Shown in pieces: positions 25,498-33,592 of a DNA stretch of 35,429 nt; positions within the stretch are counted from its first letter, which is position 1; every line of letters begins with the position of its first letter. Where the stretch lies: positions 1 through 35,429 of the forward strand of contig CAMCVS010000020.1 of the NCBI GenBank assembly GCA_945881965.1, in the 5' to 3' direction. The DNA comes from Paracoccus haematequi. Lineage in GTDB: Bacteria > Pseudomonadota > Alphaproteobacteria > Rhodobacterales > Rhodobacteraceae. The position numbers and the translations under genes were made by a program. The notes beneath the pieces were generated by a model. The model had not been told where the DNA came from, ran no database searches, and worked only from the letters and a program-made list of their open reading frames with translations.

Positions 25498-26201
25498 GCC
25501 TGAACCTCTGTCTTTTCGAGTGGTCTGTCGGAAGTCGGAACGGCGGGCCCGCCAGCACCGGATGTGTGGCCATGCGGCAGAACCGTGGCTTCGATCTCGT
25601 CGAGGATGCCGTCCACCATGCGTTGCACCAGCGCTGTCAGCGATGGCATCACGGAGCCATGGGTGCGTTGCTGCATCGCATGGCCCTTGACCAGCAGCAC
25701 CAGAAGCCGCGCCTGCGCCTCGAACTGGGCGGCGCTTTTGTCTGGGTCGATACCCAGCGACAGCGCCATCGCCTGCGTCAGATAGCGCGCCACATCATGT
25801 TCGACGCGATCAACCAGGGCTGCGATTTCGGGCTTGCGCAGGGCGGCGGCATTGATTTCGGCCCAGATCGGCGCGTCATCGCAGGCCAGTCCCTCGCTGG
25901 CGATCCGGGCGCGCAGCGCAGCGCGCAGCGCCACCATCGGCTGCGGCGCGGCGACCACAACGGCAAACTGCGCATCGACTTCGGACATGTGCGCCGCGAT
26001 CAGCGCCTCGATCAGCGCGGCCTTGGACGGGAAATAGCGATAGAAATTGCCCGCGCTCATGCCGGTCGCGCGCGCGATGTCCTGCATCGACGCCCCGTCA
26101 AAGCCCTTTTCCGCGAATATCCCGCGCACGGAGGCAAGGATGTCGCGCTCGCGCTGGCGCTGCGGGGTGGCAAAGGCCGAGGAGGGCGCAGTCAGGTTCA
26201 T
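25494..26201 (-). CDS. TetR/AcrR-family transcriptional regulator of the RND operon
   Basis: 235 residues from ATG at 26201 (an ATG three codons earlier at 26210 is equally possible; neither has a clear ribosome site, so leaderless translation or weak initiation is possible). The N-terminal HTH is unmistakable: RERDILASVRGIFAEKGFDG, then MQDIARATGMSAGNFYRYFP and SKAALIEAL. The C-terminal ligand domain is divergent, as is usual. It is first in the operon with the RND adaptor and permease, to which it is coupled by a 4-bp overlap. A palindrome just upstream of its start suggests autorepression with release by pump substrates. It is divergent from tctC, so one operator could affect both directions. 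Confidence 0.9.
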   Translation of the reverse strand: MNLTAPSSAFATPQRQRERDILASVRGIFAEKGFDGASMQDIARATGMSAGNFYRYFPSKAALIEALIAAHMSEVDAQFAVVVAAPQPMVALRAALRARIASEGLACDDAPIWAEINAAALRKPEIAALVDRVEHDVARYLTQAMALSLGIDPDKSAAQFEAQARLLVLLVKGHAMQQRTHGSVMPSLTALVQRMVDGILDEIEATVLPHGHTSGAGGPAVPTSDRPLEKTEVQA

Positions 26202-26217
26202 GGGACACATGCGAAAG

Positions 26218-26232
26218 AGCGAACGTTCATTC
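26218..26232. promoter_or_regulatory. Putative TetR operator upstream of tetR
   Basis: GAACGTTC at 26221-26228 is a perfect 8-bp palindrome inside AATGAACGTTCGCTC (minus strand), ending about 10-20 bp before the possible tetR starts. TetR/AcrR regulators commonly bind such sites (TGAACG..CGTTCA-like) over their own promoter. Position and symmetry support autoregulation; binding itself is inferred. Confidence 0.45.
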
Positions 26233-26356
26233 TCATTTGGCACGGTTCGCCGCACTGTCAAGCCCGCCGCAGCCGGTGGGCGGCGAATTTTCCACTCTTG
26301 CGCCACCGTTTGCGTGATTGTCAGGCGTTAGACGCGCCTCATCGCGCGCGTCAGCA

Positions 26357-26386
26357 CGTCAAGTCGGGCGTCAAGTCGGGCGTCAA
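26357..26386. repeat. Tandem 12-bp repeat CGTCAAGTCGGG in the tetR-tctC spacer
   Basis: CGTCAAGTCGGG occurs at 26357-26368 and 26369-26380, followed by a third partial CGTCAA at 26381-26386. It lies about 170-195 bp upstream of the tctC ATG and beyond the tetR start. Its reverse complement, CCCGACTTGACG, occurs exactly at 33242-33253 within the repeat array upstream of the LytTR regulator. It may be a binding site for a common regulator. Confidence 0.5.
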
Positions 26387-26473
26387 CGGCCACCTGAGCG
26401 ATGCGCAAAAGATAGGATTGTAATGCGCCATAACGTCTGTAAGTTTTCGCCCACAGCGATAGACTGTGTCTGC

Positions 26474-26494
26474 GCAGCACGAAGGGGGTGCTGC
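26474..26494 (+). promoter_or_regulatory. Hairpin in the tctC leader
   Basis: GCAGCAC (26474-26480) and GTGCTGC (26488-26494) form a perfect 7-bp stem with a GAAGGGG loop, about 59 bp before the tctC ATG. It could be an operator dyad or an RNA stem in the leader. There is no U-tract, so it is not a standard terminator. Confidence 0.3.
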
Positions 26495-26552
26495 ACGGTG
26501 AACGAAACGGCGAATTGATCGGCACTTTTGTGTGCCACGGGAGGAGATAACG

Positions 26553-27497
26553 ATGAAACACGTCTTTTGGGGCGCTGCCCTTGCGGCTGCGCTGGCTCTG
26601 CCTGCGCTTGCGGCCGATTACACCATCATGGCCCCGGCGGCCCCCGGCGGCGGTTGGGATTCCACCGCCCGCACCATGCAAAGCGTGATGCAGGCCGAAG
26701 GCATTTCGGGCAACGTGCAGGTCCAGAACGTGCCCGGCGCGGGTGGCACGGTTGGCTTGGCGCAATTCGTGTCCACCGCCGCCAAAGACCCGTCGCAACT
26801 GATCGTGGGCGGTTATGTGATGGTCGGCGCGATCCTGACCAACGCCTCACCCGTCAGCCTCAAGGATGTGACCCCCATCGCGCGCCTGACCGGCGAAGCG
26901 GGTGCCATCGCCGTCTCGGCCGCATCGCCGTTCAAGACCATCGACGATCTGGTCGCCGCGATGAAGGCCGATCCGGGCGCTGTCGCTTGGGCGGGCGGTT
27001 CTGCCGGTGGGGTGGATCACATCACGGTCGGACTGCTGGCCAAGGCCGCCGGGATCGACCCGACCAAGATGAACTACATCGCCTATTCCGGCGGTGGCGA
27101 AGCGTTGGCCGCCATCCTTGGCAATCAGGTCGCTGCCGGCATTTCCAGCGTCAGCGAGTTTCTGCCGCAGGTGAAGGCGGGCACGATGCGTATCCTTGCG
27201 GTGTCGACCGCCGACAAGTGGCCGGGCACCGACGCGCCGACGCTGAAGGAAAAGGGCTATGACGTGAACGTGCAGAACTGGCGCATGGTGGCAGCCGCCC
27301 CCGGTCTGACCGATGCCCAAAAGGCCGCCGTTCTGGCCGATATCGACAAGCTGGTGGCGTCAAAAGGCTGGAAAGAGGCGCTGGCCACCAAGGGCTGGGC
27401 CGACACATATCTGTCCGGCGACGCGTTTGACGCGCAACTGGCCGTCGAGATCGACACGACAACCGCCGTGCTCAAGGACATCGGGCTGGTGAAATGA
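26553..27497 (+). CDS. tctC: Tripartite tricarboxylate transporter substrate-binding protein (TctC/Bug family)
   Basis: 314 residues; the ATG at 26553 is set by GGGAGGAG six bases upstream. Signal peptide MKHVFWGAALAAALALPALA with cleavage after ALA. The mature protein shows the Bug/TctC pattern: YTIMAPAAPGGGWDSTARTM at the N-terminus with the first ligand loop, NVPGAGGTVGLAQFV, AGGSAGGVDHITVGLLAKAAG (second ligand loop), and YSGGGEALAAILGNQVAAG. The protein binds a carboxylate ligand in the periplasm and delivers it to TctAB. Citrate or another tricarboxylate is the family's typical substrate, but Bug proteins vary widely and the ligand cannot be read from the sequence. Its stop overlaps the tctB start (ATGA). 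Confidence 0.92.
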   Translation: MKHVFWGAALAAALALPALAADYTIMAPAAPGGGWDSTARTMQSVMQAEGISGNVQVQNVPGAGGTVGLAQFVSTAAKDPSQLIVGGYVMVGAILTNASPVSLKDVTPIARLTGEAGAIAVSAASPFKTIDDLVAAMKADPGAVAWAGGSAGGVDHITVGLLAKAAGIDPTKMNYIAYSGGGEALAAILGNQVAAGISSVSEFLPQVKAGTMRILAVSTADKWPGTDAPTLKEKGYDVNVQNWRMVAAAPGLTDAQKAAVLADIDKLVASKGWKEALATKGWADTYLSGDAFDAQLAVEIDTTTAVLKDIGLVK

Positions 27498-27988
27498 CCA
27501 CTGGTCCCCTGAAATCCGAAGGTCGCCCCGATGGGGCGGCTTTCATCATCGCGGTGGCCTTGGCGGCGCTTGGTGGCGTCCTGATCATGGATGCGCAACG
27601 CCTGCCGGTGACCAGCGGGTATGCGGGCGTGGGGGCCGACGGGATGCCGTGGCTGGTTGGCTGGGGCCTGATCGTTTTGGCGCTGTGGACGGCGGTTGAC
27701 GGGCTGCGCGGGCGGGGCGGGTCTGACACGTCTGATGTGACTTGGACACCGATCCTGTGGATCGTGGGCGGCCTGTTTGCACAGATGATGCTGTTGCACG
27801 TCGCGGGTTTCTCCATCGCCTCGGGGCTGTTGTTCGCCGCCACCGCCTTTGCATTCGGAAAACGCAATCTGGCCGTGACCTTGCCCATCGGGGCGGTTTT
27901 TGCGTTTTTCGTTTACGGCGTCTTTGACCAGGTGTTGCAGTTGAACCTGCCTGCCGGTCCGATGGAAACCCTGCTGTTCGGCGGCTGA
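27494..27988 (+). CDS. tctB: Tripartite tricarboxylate transporter small membrane subunit TctB
   Basis: 164 residues; the ATG overlaps the tctC stop by 4 bases. Four predicted membrane segments: [60 protein letters not shown] and a C-terminal pair around [19 protein letters not shown]. The pattern [17 protein letters not shown] and the ending [14 protein letters not shown] are typical of TctB, the small subunit that pairs with TctA in the inner membrane. The tctA start follows one base after its stop. Confidence 0.9.
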   Translation: MTTGPLKSEGRPDGAAFIIAVALAALGGVLIMDAQRLPVTSGYAGVGADGMPWLVGWGLIVLALWTAVDGLRGRGGSDTSDVTWTPILWIVGGLFAQMMLLHVAGFSIASGLLFAATAFAFGKRNLAVTLPIGAVFAFFVYGVFDQVLQLNLPAGPMETLLFGG

Positions 27989-27989
27989 G

Positions 27990-29507
27990 ATGACAACTTT
28001 TGATTTCCTGATGCAGGGCCTGTCGGTCGCGCTGGACCCGATGATCCTGCTTTATGCCCTGATTGGGGTCGTCCTTGGCACGTCCGTGGGTGTGCTGCCC
28101 GGAATTGGTCCGGCGCTGACGGTGGCGCTATTGTTGCCGGTAACCTATGGGCTTGATCCCGCTGGATCGCTGATCATGTTCGCGGGCATTTACTACGGCG
28201 GCATGTATGGCGGGTCGACGACGTCGATCCTGCTGAACACGCCGGGGGAATCCGCGTCAATCGTGACCGCGCTCGAGGGCAACAAGATGGCGCGCGCCGG
28301 ACGCGGCGGGCCAGCCTTGGCGACCGCCGCCATCGGGTCGTTCGTGGCGGGGTTGATCGCGACGCTGGCGCTGGCGTTTCTGGCCCCTTACGTGGTCAAG
28401 CTGGCGCTGATTTTCGGCCCGCGGGAATATTTCGCGCTGATGGTGCTGGCCTTTGTCACGGTGTCGGCGGCCTTCGGCAATTCGACACGCCGGGGACTGA
28501 CCGCGCTGTTCGTCGGGCTGGCGCTGGCCACGGTCGGGATTGACCAGTTGACCGGACAGGCGCGGCTGACCTTCGGCGTGCCGCAGTTGATGGACGGGAT
28601 CGAGGTCACGACATTGGCCGTGGCGATGTTCGCCCTTGGCGAGGCGCTGTTCGTCGCCGCGCAAGGCAACAGCAACTCTGACACCATCGAAAGCGTCAAG
28701 GGGTCGGTCTGGATGACGCGCAACGATTGGGCGCGGTCCTGGCGGCCCTGGCTGCGCGGCACGGTCATCGGCTTTCCCATCGGGGCAATGCCGGCGGGCG
28801 GGGCGGAAATCGGCACTTTCCTGTCCTATGCGGCGGAAAAGCGGCTGGCGCGCAACCCCGAAGAATTCGGCCATGGGGCCATCGAAGGCGTCGCCGGACC
28901 CGAAGCCGCCAACAATGCCTCTGCCGCTGGCACGCTGGTGCCGTTGCTGACCCTTGGCCTGCCCACCTCGGCCACCGCGGCGATCCTCTTGGCGGGGTTC
29001 CAGCAATTCGGCCTGCAACCGGGGCCGTTGCTGTTCATCACCAACCCGGATCTGGTCTGGGGCCTGATTGCCAGCCTGCTGATCGCCAACATGATGCTCT
29101 TGGTGCTGAACCTGCCCTTGGTGGGGCTGTGGGTCAAACTGCTGTCGATCCCGCGCCATTGGCTTTATGCCGGTATTCTGCTGTTTGCCACGCTGGGCAC
29201 CATCGGGGCCAACCCGTCGCCCGTCGAATTGGCGATGCTGCTGATCTTTGGCGTGATCGGGTTCCTGATGCGGGTCTATGATTATCCCATCGCGCCGGTC
29301 GTCGTCGGCCTGATCCTGGGGCCGATGGCGGAACAGCAATTGCGCCGCGCATTGGCGATTGCGCAGGGCGACTGGACCACGCTGGTCTCCTCGCCGATTG
29401 CGGCCGTCATACTGGGATTTGCGCTGCTGGCCTTGGTGCTGCCGATGATCCTGCGCGCGCGCGGCAAAGGCGCTGTGCTGTCACAGCTTGCCGCCAGCGA
29501 GGATTGA
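27990..29507 (+). CDS. tctA: Tripartite tricarboxylate transporter large permease TctA
   Basis: 505 residues from ATG at 27990, one base after the tctB stop. It is the cation-driven permease subunit with about 10-12 membrane segments. Family signatures: [20 protein letters not shown] near the N-terminus, [39 protein letters not shown], then the second-half repeat [19 protein letters not shown] with [19 protein letters not shown] and [20 protein letters not shown]. Length matches the family (~500). The tctCBA order is canonical; the TctDE two-component regulator often found with it is absent from the window. Confidence 0.95.
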   Translation: MTTFDFLMQGLSVALDPMILLYALIGVVLGTSVGVLPGIGPALTVALLLPVTYGLDPAGSLIMFAGIYYGGMYGGSTTSILLNTPGESASIVTALEGNKMARAGRGGPALATAAIGSFVAGLIATLALAFLAPYVVKLALIFGPREYFALMVLAFVTVSAAFGNSTRRGLTALFVGLALATVGIDQLTGQARLTFGVPQLMDGIEVTTLAVAMFALGEALFVAAQGNSNSDTIESVKGSVWMTRNDWARSWRPWLRGTVIGFPIGAMPAGGAEIGTFLSYAAEKRLARNPEEFGHGAIEGVAGPEAANNASAAGTLVPLLTLGLPTSATAAILLAGFQQFGLQPGPLLFITNPDLVWGLIASLLIANMMLLVLNLPLVGLWVKLLSIPRHWLYAGILLFATLGTIGANPSPVELAMLLIFGVIGFLMRVYDYPIAPVVVGLILGPMAEQQLRRALAIAQGDWTTLVSSPIAAVILGFALLALVLPMILRARGKGAVLSQLAASED

Positions 29508-29554
29508 TCCGCACGGGACAGTGGATCGACACTGGCGCGATCTGGGATCGCGGG

Positions 29555-29717
29555 CTGTGATGGTGCAAATGATCACAGTCATCACGGCGCTCGCCTGTCT
29601 GCATAACCCGCATTGCACCCTGCGCGCACTGCTGCGCGCTGACATCCTTGCCCGTCGCAGCGCCAAGACAGAACTGTGTTGCGACACAGGGCGCCTGACC
29701 CTGCGGCTGGTTCTGTC
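29555..29717. terminator. Cluster of hairpins between convergent tctA and the Hint-like gene
   Basis: Three inverted repeats lie in the gap between the convergent genes: CTGTGAT/ATCACAG (29555-29561, 29572-29578); GCGCGCA-CTGC-TGCGCGC (29622-29639); and a nested structure of GACAGAAC/GTTCTGTC (29667-29674, 29710-29717) enclosing CTGTGT-TGCG-ACACAG (29674-29689). The last reaches the stop codon of the Hint-like gene. None has a U-tract, so they are likely weak bidirectional terminators or 3'-end stabilisers. Confidence 0.35.
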
Positions 29718-30219
29718 ACATGTCGGATCGGCTTCGGCGGGCGGGCAGTGCGGCATGCGACGCGGATGGCGGGCGCTTGCCTATCAAAGCCATGCATTCA
29801 ACGGCAATCCCTGCGAATTCGATTTTCATCGGACGGTCAGCGATGGGGAGAACATAGATGCAGCTGACCAGATTCTTGTCCCGTGTGATGCCCGGACGGC
29901 CAATCAGGTTCTGCGCAGCGATCGCCAGCATGTTGTAACCGCTTGCGTCCGCTATCATGATCTTGTGGCAGGGCGAGACGCGGATATCGGTCAGGGGTCT
30001 GATGCCGTCGATGCTGCCCTTTGCGATCAGGATAGGGTAAAGGTGCTGAAAGATCGGCACACCGGCGACGCGGAAGTCGATCTCGCGGCTCAGGATCAAC
30101 AGCAGACGCCCTTCATGACCCGTCAACGGGTCAACCAGCAGGTTGCCGGGGCGCAGCGCCTCGACCGGGATCTCCGGGCCATCGGGCGTGGGACGCACGG
30201 GGGTGCCAGCTACCAGCAT
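29716..30219 (-). CDS. Small stand-alone Hint_2-like domain protein lacking the N-terminal cysteine
   Basis: 167 residues from ATG at 30219 with AGAGGGA upstream. The sequence lines up block by block with the C-terminal Hint domain of the neighbouring RTX protein: LVAGTPVRPT against CFTPGTLVLT, VEALRPGNLLVDPLTG against VELIRPGDRVLTRDNG, VSPCHKIMI against FSPNHRVFV, and IAAQNLIGRPGI against VAVKHLVGRPGI. Hint domains (hedgehog/intein fold) can cleave the peptide bond before a conserved Cys. Here that Cys is absent (Val at the aligned place), while the block-B histidine is kept. It carries no RTX repeats and no signal peptide. It may be a degenerate paralogue, a regulator, or a partner of the RTX-Hint protein. 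Downstream of the latter by 323 bp, same strand. Confidence 0.7.
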   Translation of the reverse strand: MLVAGTPVRPTPDGPEIPVEALRPGNLLVDPLTGHEGRLLLILSREIDFRVAGVPIFQHLYPILIAKGSIDGIRPLTDIRVSPCHKIMIADASGYNMLAIAAQNLIGRPGITRDKNLVSCIYVLPIADRPMKIEFAGIAVECMALIGKRPPSASHAALPARRSRSDM

Positions 30220-30497
30220 CGGGCGTCCCTCTGGCTGAGGAATTTGCGGGTGTTACGGGTGTTGTGCTGCATGTCTGCGTCGCGCCTGTTCGTCAGTCAT
30301 CTGTGGATTTTTCTGGCCGATGTCTGGGGTGATGTCGGCCTTCGCCCCATCGGTGACCGAAGAGCAAATCGGCCTGGCCCTGCCGCGCGTGCACACGTCG
30401 CTCTGGTGACGAAGAGAGGCACCTGCACGCCGTTGTCGCTGCGACGCACAGGGCCCCTCCCGCCTGTCCCCCGGAGGACTGTGAAACCCCGGGGAAC

Positions 30498-30520
30498 TCC
30501 GGCCTTCTGGATCGGCCGGA
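30498..30520 (-). terminator. Stem-loop after the RTX-Hint gene
   Basis: TCCGGCC (30498-30504) and GGCCGGA (30514-30520) form a 7-bp GC-rich stem with a 9-base loop, 22 bp beyond the RTX-Hint stop. No U-tract follows, so it is at best a weak terminator or a transcript-end stabiliser. The rest of 30220-30497 shows no gene. Confidence 0.35.
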
Positions 30521-30542
30521 TTCTGGTGATGCAGATATTCCG

Positions 30543-32654
30543 TCAGAACCGGCCCAACACGCGGGCTTCCTGACGTTTCAGGACACGACGCGCCGCCCCG
30601 AACGCGACATCGGGCAGATGCTCTGATATCTCGGGGAACAGGGCGAGGATTTCCGCGCGTTGTTCGGCCCCGACGCCGTTCAGCGCCATGTCGCCGGGCT
30701 GGAAGCTTTCGGTCCAGCAGCCATTGCCGAACACCACCTCGTGCCGGTCGAACATGAAATGCACATAGCGCACCCCAGAGTTCGGCAGCGCTGCCTCGAT
30801 TCCCGGCCGACCAACAAGATGCTTGACCGCGACCAGCACCTCGTGGTCACCAAACATCATCGCGCAGTCCGGGCCGTCCACAAACACGCGGTGGTTGGGG
30901 CTGAACAGCGTGTCGCGTTCGGGCCGTCCGCGTCCCAGTGCGCCTGCGCGCACCATCACCGGGCGCAACCGTTCGCCGCGCAGCAATTCGGCGGCTGACA
31001 TCGCCTTGGCCCCGGCCCAAGCCACCTCGCGGAAGCCGTTGTCGCGGGTCAAAACACGGTCGCCGGGCCGGATCAGCTCGACCGGCTTGTCGCCGGAACG
31101 GGTCAGGACAAGCGTACCGGGGGTAAAGCAGGGCACGATAGTCTCGATCTCGGTGAACTGCGCGATGCCGGTCGCGGTGTTGGCGGCATCAAAGAAGGTG
31201 ACAAAGCCGCTTTGGCTGTCGCCGTCCGGGTCGGTGCCGGTGATCGTGATCTCGAACCGCCCGCCCACGGGCGCGCTGCCGGTCAGGTCCAGCGTATCAC
31301 GGTCATCGCCGCCGGTGCCGCCGTCGATGACATCGCCCGCATCCACACCACGGATGGTGTCGGCATCGTCGCCGCCCTGGATCGTGTCAGCCCCTGCACC
31401 ACCCGTCACGTCGTCCGCACCGCTGCCCGCCGCGATGCTGTCATCGCCCGTGCCGGTGGTGATGCTGTCGTTGCCTGCGCCGGTGGTCACATCGACCGGG
31501 CCGGTTGCGGTGCTGCCGTTCACGGTGTCGTCGCCCGCGCCGGTCTCGATCTGTTCGATCTCGGCAAAGGTGATGTCGGGCGTGCCGTCGGCATCAAGGC
31601 CGTTCACCGTGCCGGTTTCCGGGTTGGCGGTCAGGGTGACGGTCAGGTCTTCGGTCTGGTCGCCCAGATCAAGGATATCACCGGCGTTGCCATTGGCCGT
31701 GTCATCGGGATTGCCCGACGTCGCATCGGTGCCGCCATCAATCGTGGCCGCGACGTCGCCCGCCGTGTCGGTCGGATCGACGGTAAAGACGTCATCGCCC
31801 GAGCCGCCAAGCGCGCTGTCCGCCCCGCCGACTGCGATGTCGTCGTCGCCTGCATCCCCCGCCAACGTGTCCGCGCCAAGACCGCCCGCCAACGTGTCGC
31901 TGGCCAGCCCGCCGATCAGGCTGTCAGCGCCATCGCCCCCTGTCAGGCTGTCCTCATCGGCCCCACCGTCCAGCGTATCGTTGCCGATCCCGCCGTCGAC
32001 GCTGTCCGTGCCCAGACCCGCGTCCACGCTGTCATCACCCAGCCCGGCATTGATCGTGTCATTGCCACCATTGCCAAAGATCGTATCGTTGACACCATCT
32101 GCGCCATCAACCTCGTCGCCATCGGCATCGGTATAGCCGGGGGACATGACTTCGGGGTCGTTGGTGCCATCAACGGGGCCCGGCGGCGCGATGTCAAAAC
32201 TTTCAATATCATTGTAGACGATGGTGATGGGCAGAAAGCCCGGTTTGGTCAGCGTCATGCGCCCGTGAAAGCCCAGCTCGCCCGGTACAGCGGGCGATTC
32301 CTGACCATCGGTCGAGGTGATCGCGTTGGACTCGAGCGTCCAGCCGTTCGCGATCAGGTCCGTGACGTCCAGAACATCGGCGTCAAGCCCGAAATAGTCG
32401 CCGTTGACGGTGATGAAGCCGTTGTTCAGGCCCGGATTGCTGCCCTCGCTGATCTTGAAGATATCCGCGTCGCCCTGGCCTTGGCCGCTGTCTCCGGCGA
32501 CCAGGTTCAGGGTGTCATTTCCGTCCCCGGCATTGACGTTGTCGATGCCACCGCCCGTCGTAATGACGTCGTTGCCTGCCCCGGCAAAGAACTGATCCGA
32601 TGTGTTTGTTCCCGTAAGGGTGTCGTTGCCCCCGGTGCCAAAAATGACTGCCAC
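30543..32654 (-). CDS. RTX calcium-binding protein with C-terminal Hint_2 domain
   Basis: 703 residues from GTG at 32654, preceded by AGGAG at a six-base spacing. N-terminal ~50 residues are RTX-like (FGTGGNDTLTGTNTSDQFFA); ~60-165 is a globular region (GDADIFKISEG; PITIVYNDIESFDIAPPGP); ~190-320 and ~380-450 are dense nonapeptides (GNGGNDTINAGLGDDSVDAG). From ~507 follows the Hint_2 domain: Cys509 in VPCFTPGTLVLTR, VELIRPGDRVLTRDNGFREV, His588 in FSPNHRVFVDG, LVAVKHLVGRPGI and FGNGCWTESFQPGDM. The Hint fold is known for self-processing at Cys; whether Hint_2 proteins cleave is not established. No signal peptide, so type I or another Sec-independent export is likely. It is divergent from the LytTR regulator, and a smaller Hint-like gene lies downstream. 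Confidence 0.88.
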   Translation of the reverse strand: MAVIFGTGGNDTLTGTNTSDQFFAGAGNDVITTGGGIDNVNAGDGNDTLNLVAGDSGQGQGDADIFKISEGSNPGLNNGFITVNGDYFGLDADVLDVTDLIANGWTLESNAITSTDGQESPAVPGELGFHGRMTLTKPGFLPITIVYNDIESFDIAPPGPVDGTNDPEVMSPGYTDADGDEVDGADGVNDTIFGNGGNDTINAGLGDDSVDAGLGTDSVDGGIGNDTLDGGADEDSLTGGDGADSLIGGLASDTLAGGLGADTLAGDAGDDDIAVGGADSALGGSGDDVFTVDPTDTAGDVAATIDGGTDATSGNPDDTANGNAGDILDLGDQTEDLTVTLTANPETGTVNGLDADGTPDITFAEIEQIETGAGDDTVNGSTATGPVDVTTGAGNDSITTGTGDDSIAAGSGADDVTGGAGADTIQGGDDADTIRGVDAGDVIDGGTGGDDRDTLDLTGSAPVGGRFEITITGTDPDGDSQSGFVTFFDAANTATGIAQFTEIETIVPCFTPGTLVLTRSGDKPVELIRPGDRVLTRDNGFREVAWAGAKAMSAAELLRGERLRPVMVRAGALGRGRPERDTLFSPNHRVFVDGPDCAMMFGDHEVLVAVKHLVGRPGIEAALPNSGVRYVHFMFDRHEVVFGNGCWTESFQPGDMALNGVGAEQRAEILALFPEISEHLPDVAFGAARRVLKRQEARVLGRF

Positions 32655-33225
32655 AGTATGCTCCTGCTTCTTCCCATGTCCGCGGCTGTCTGGTGCCCGG
32701 TCTGTGCTGTGGATTTACCTGTCGCAGGCAAGGCAACGTTGCCCCGCCAAAGCGATCAGATGGCGACGAAACTGAAAGGGTTCGTGTTAACGGGAGGCCG
32801 TCAGGTCTCGGATGAACGGGTCCAAGGCGGCAAAGCATCGCAACTTCGCGTCGCGATCCTACGGATCATCGACAGCTCGGGCTGCAGAGGGCGTTGCCTG
32901 TCAGGTTGTCGTTCATAAGCTCTGGCAGCCATGGTTTATCCGTTTCATCCGTTCTCATCGGCCTTGGCGCGCACTGCCCCCGCGGTGCTACCAGGCCCTC
33001 CTCCATCTCGCGACCGTGCCCACCCAGTTGCGATGGGTAACCCTGTGCGGCGACTTTTCGGCACGGCATCTGCATGCCCACGCCGACCATAAACCACCGC
33101 TTCAGGTCCCTCTGCATCTGACCGAGTTGGCCCGGACATTGCCCGGACCGGCTGATCGCAAGAATTGCTAACAACATGCCTGAACAGCCGACCTTGGGCG
33201 CGGGCTGAATGTTCAAAACAGGAAA
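32655..33225. other. Spacer between RTX-Hint and LytTR genes; no gene recognised
   Basis: About 570 bp without a credible gene. Frames here have neither ribosome sites nor recognisable motifs; the longest, on the minus strand (33174 to 32866), has an unlikely composition. The region nearest 32654 must hold the promoter of the RTX-Hint gene. No strong promoter hexamers or palindromes stand out. Confidence 0.4.
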
Positions 33226-33291
33226 ACTTGACGGATTGCAGCCCGACTTGACGAATTGCAAGGGATGGCTGGTGGAACTTGACGAATTGAA
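33226..33291 (+). repeat. Three direct repeats ACTTGACGRATTGMA upstream of the LytTR gene
   Basis: Copies start at 33226 (ACTTGACGGATTGCA), 33246 (ACTTGACGAATTGCA) and 33277 (ACTTGACGAATTGAA); the start-to-start distances are 20 and 31 bp, close to two and three turns of DNA, so all copies face the same side of the helix. The third copy ends about 300 bp before the LytTR ATG. Regulators of the LytTR family bind direct repeats about two turns apart, which makes autoregulation attractive. The motif contains TTGAC, so overlapping -35 elements are an alternative, but no matching -10 was found. Confidence 0.6.
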
Positions 33292-33369
33292 AGGGCCTGC
33301 ACTTGCATTGGGTCGAAATTGTAAACACACTGCGACCCATGAGGAAACAACACTAGAATCAGTGCGTTA

Positions 33370-33411
33370 GCCCGGAACAGGGAAACAGTTGGCTGTTCAG
33401 GGTGGCCGGGC
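33370..33411 (+). promoter_or_regulatory. Compound inverted repeat in the LytTR upstream region
   Basis: GCCCGG (33370-33375) pairs with CCGGGC (33406-33411) around an inner AACAG-TTGG-CTGTT hairpin (33384-33397). The inner part contains ACAGTT, the core of the LytTR consensus site. There is no U-tract. It could be an operator or a leader structure. A second dyad, GGGTCG/CGACCC, lies at 33310-33338. Confidence 0.3.
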
Positions 33412-33592
33412 TGTGACAACCGACGTGACAGCGTCAATCAAAAACGGCAGGAGGATGCTTCTGACACAGGGCCGATATGTTGATTTGCAAGATGGTACGC
33501 GTTCGGTTCGGCAACGCAGAGCCGCAACGGTTCTTTCAGGCGGCATTGGCAAGATGTAATATCAAGCGAAACGCCGCCGCGCGCGCGGCAAG

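Noticed and set aside
28257-29339. 360-codon minus-strand frame opposite tctA
   Set aside because: Antisense to a clear TctA permease; highly basic, low-complexity composition.
29555-29578. TGTGAT-N10-ATCACA as a CRP-type site
   Set aside because: CRP sites have TGTGA and TCACA six bases apart; the spacing here is wrong and the dyad lies downstream of tctA, so a transcript-end hairpin is more likely.
31212-32918. 568-codon plus-strand frame opposite the RTX-Hint gene
   Set aside because: Shadow of RTX repeats; reads as repeated V-A-A-G-D-type text without known domain, and the minus strand has the proper ribosome site and motifs.
33455-33559. 34-codon open frame just upstream of the LytTR gene, starting right after AGGAGG
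   Set aside because: The AGGAGG touches the ATG with no spacer, so it would not initiate well there, and the peptide shows no family resemblance.
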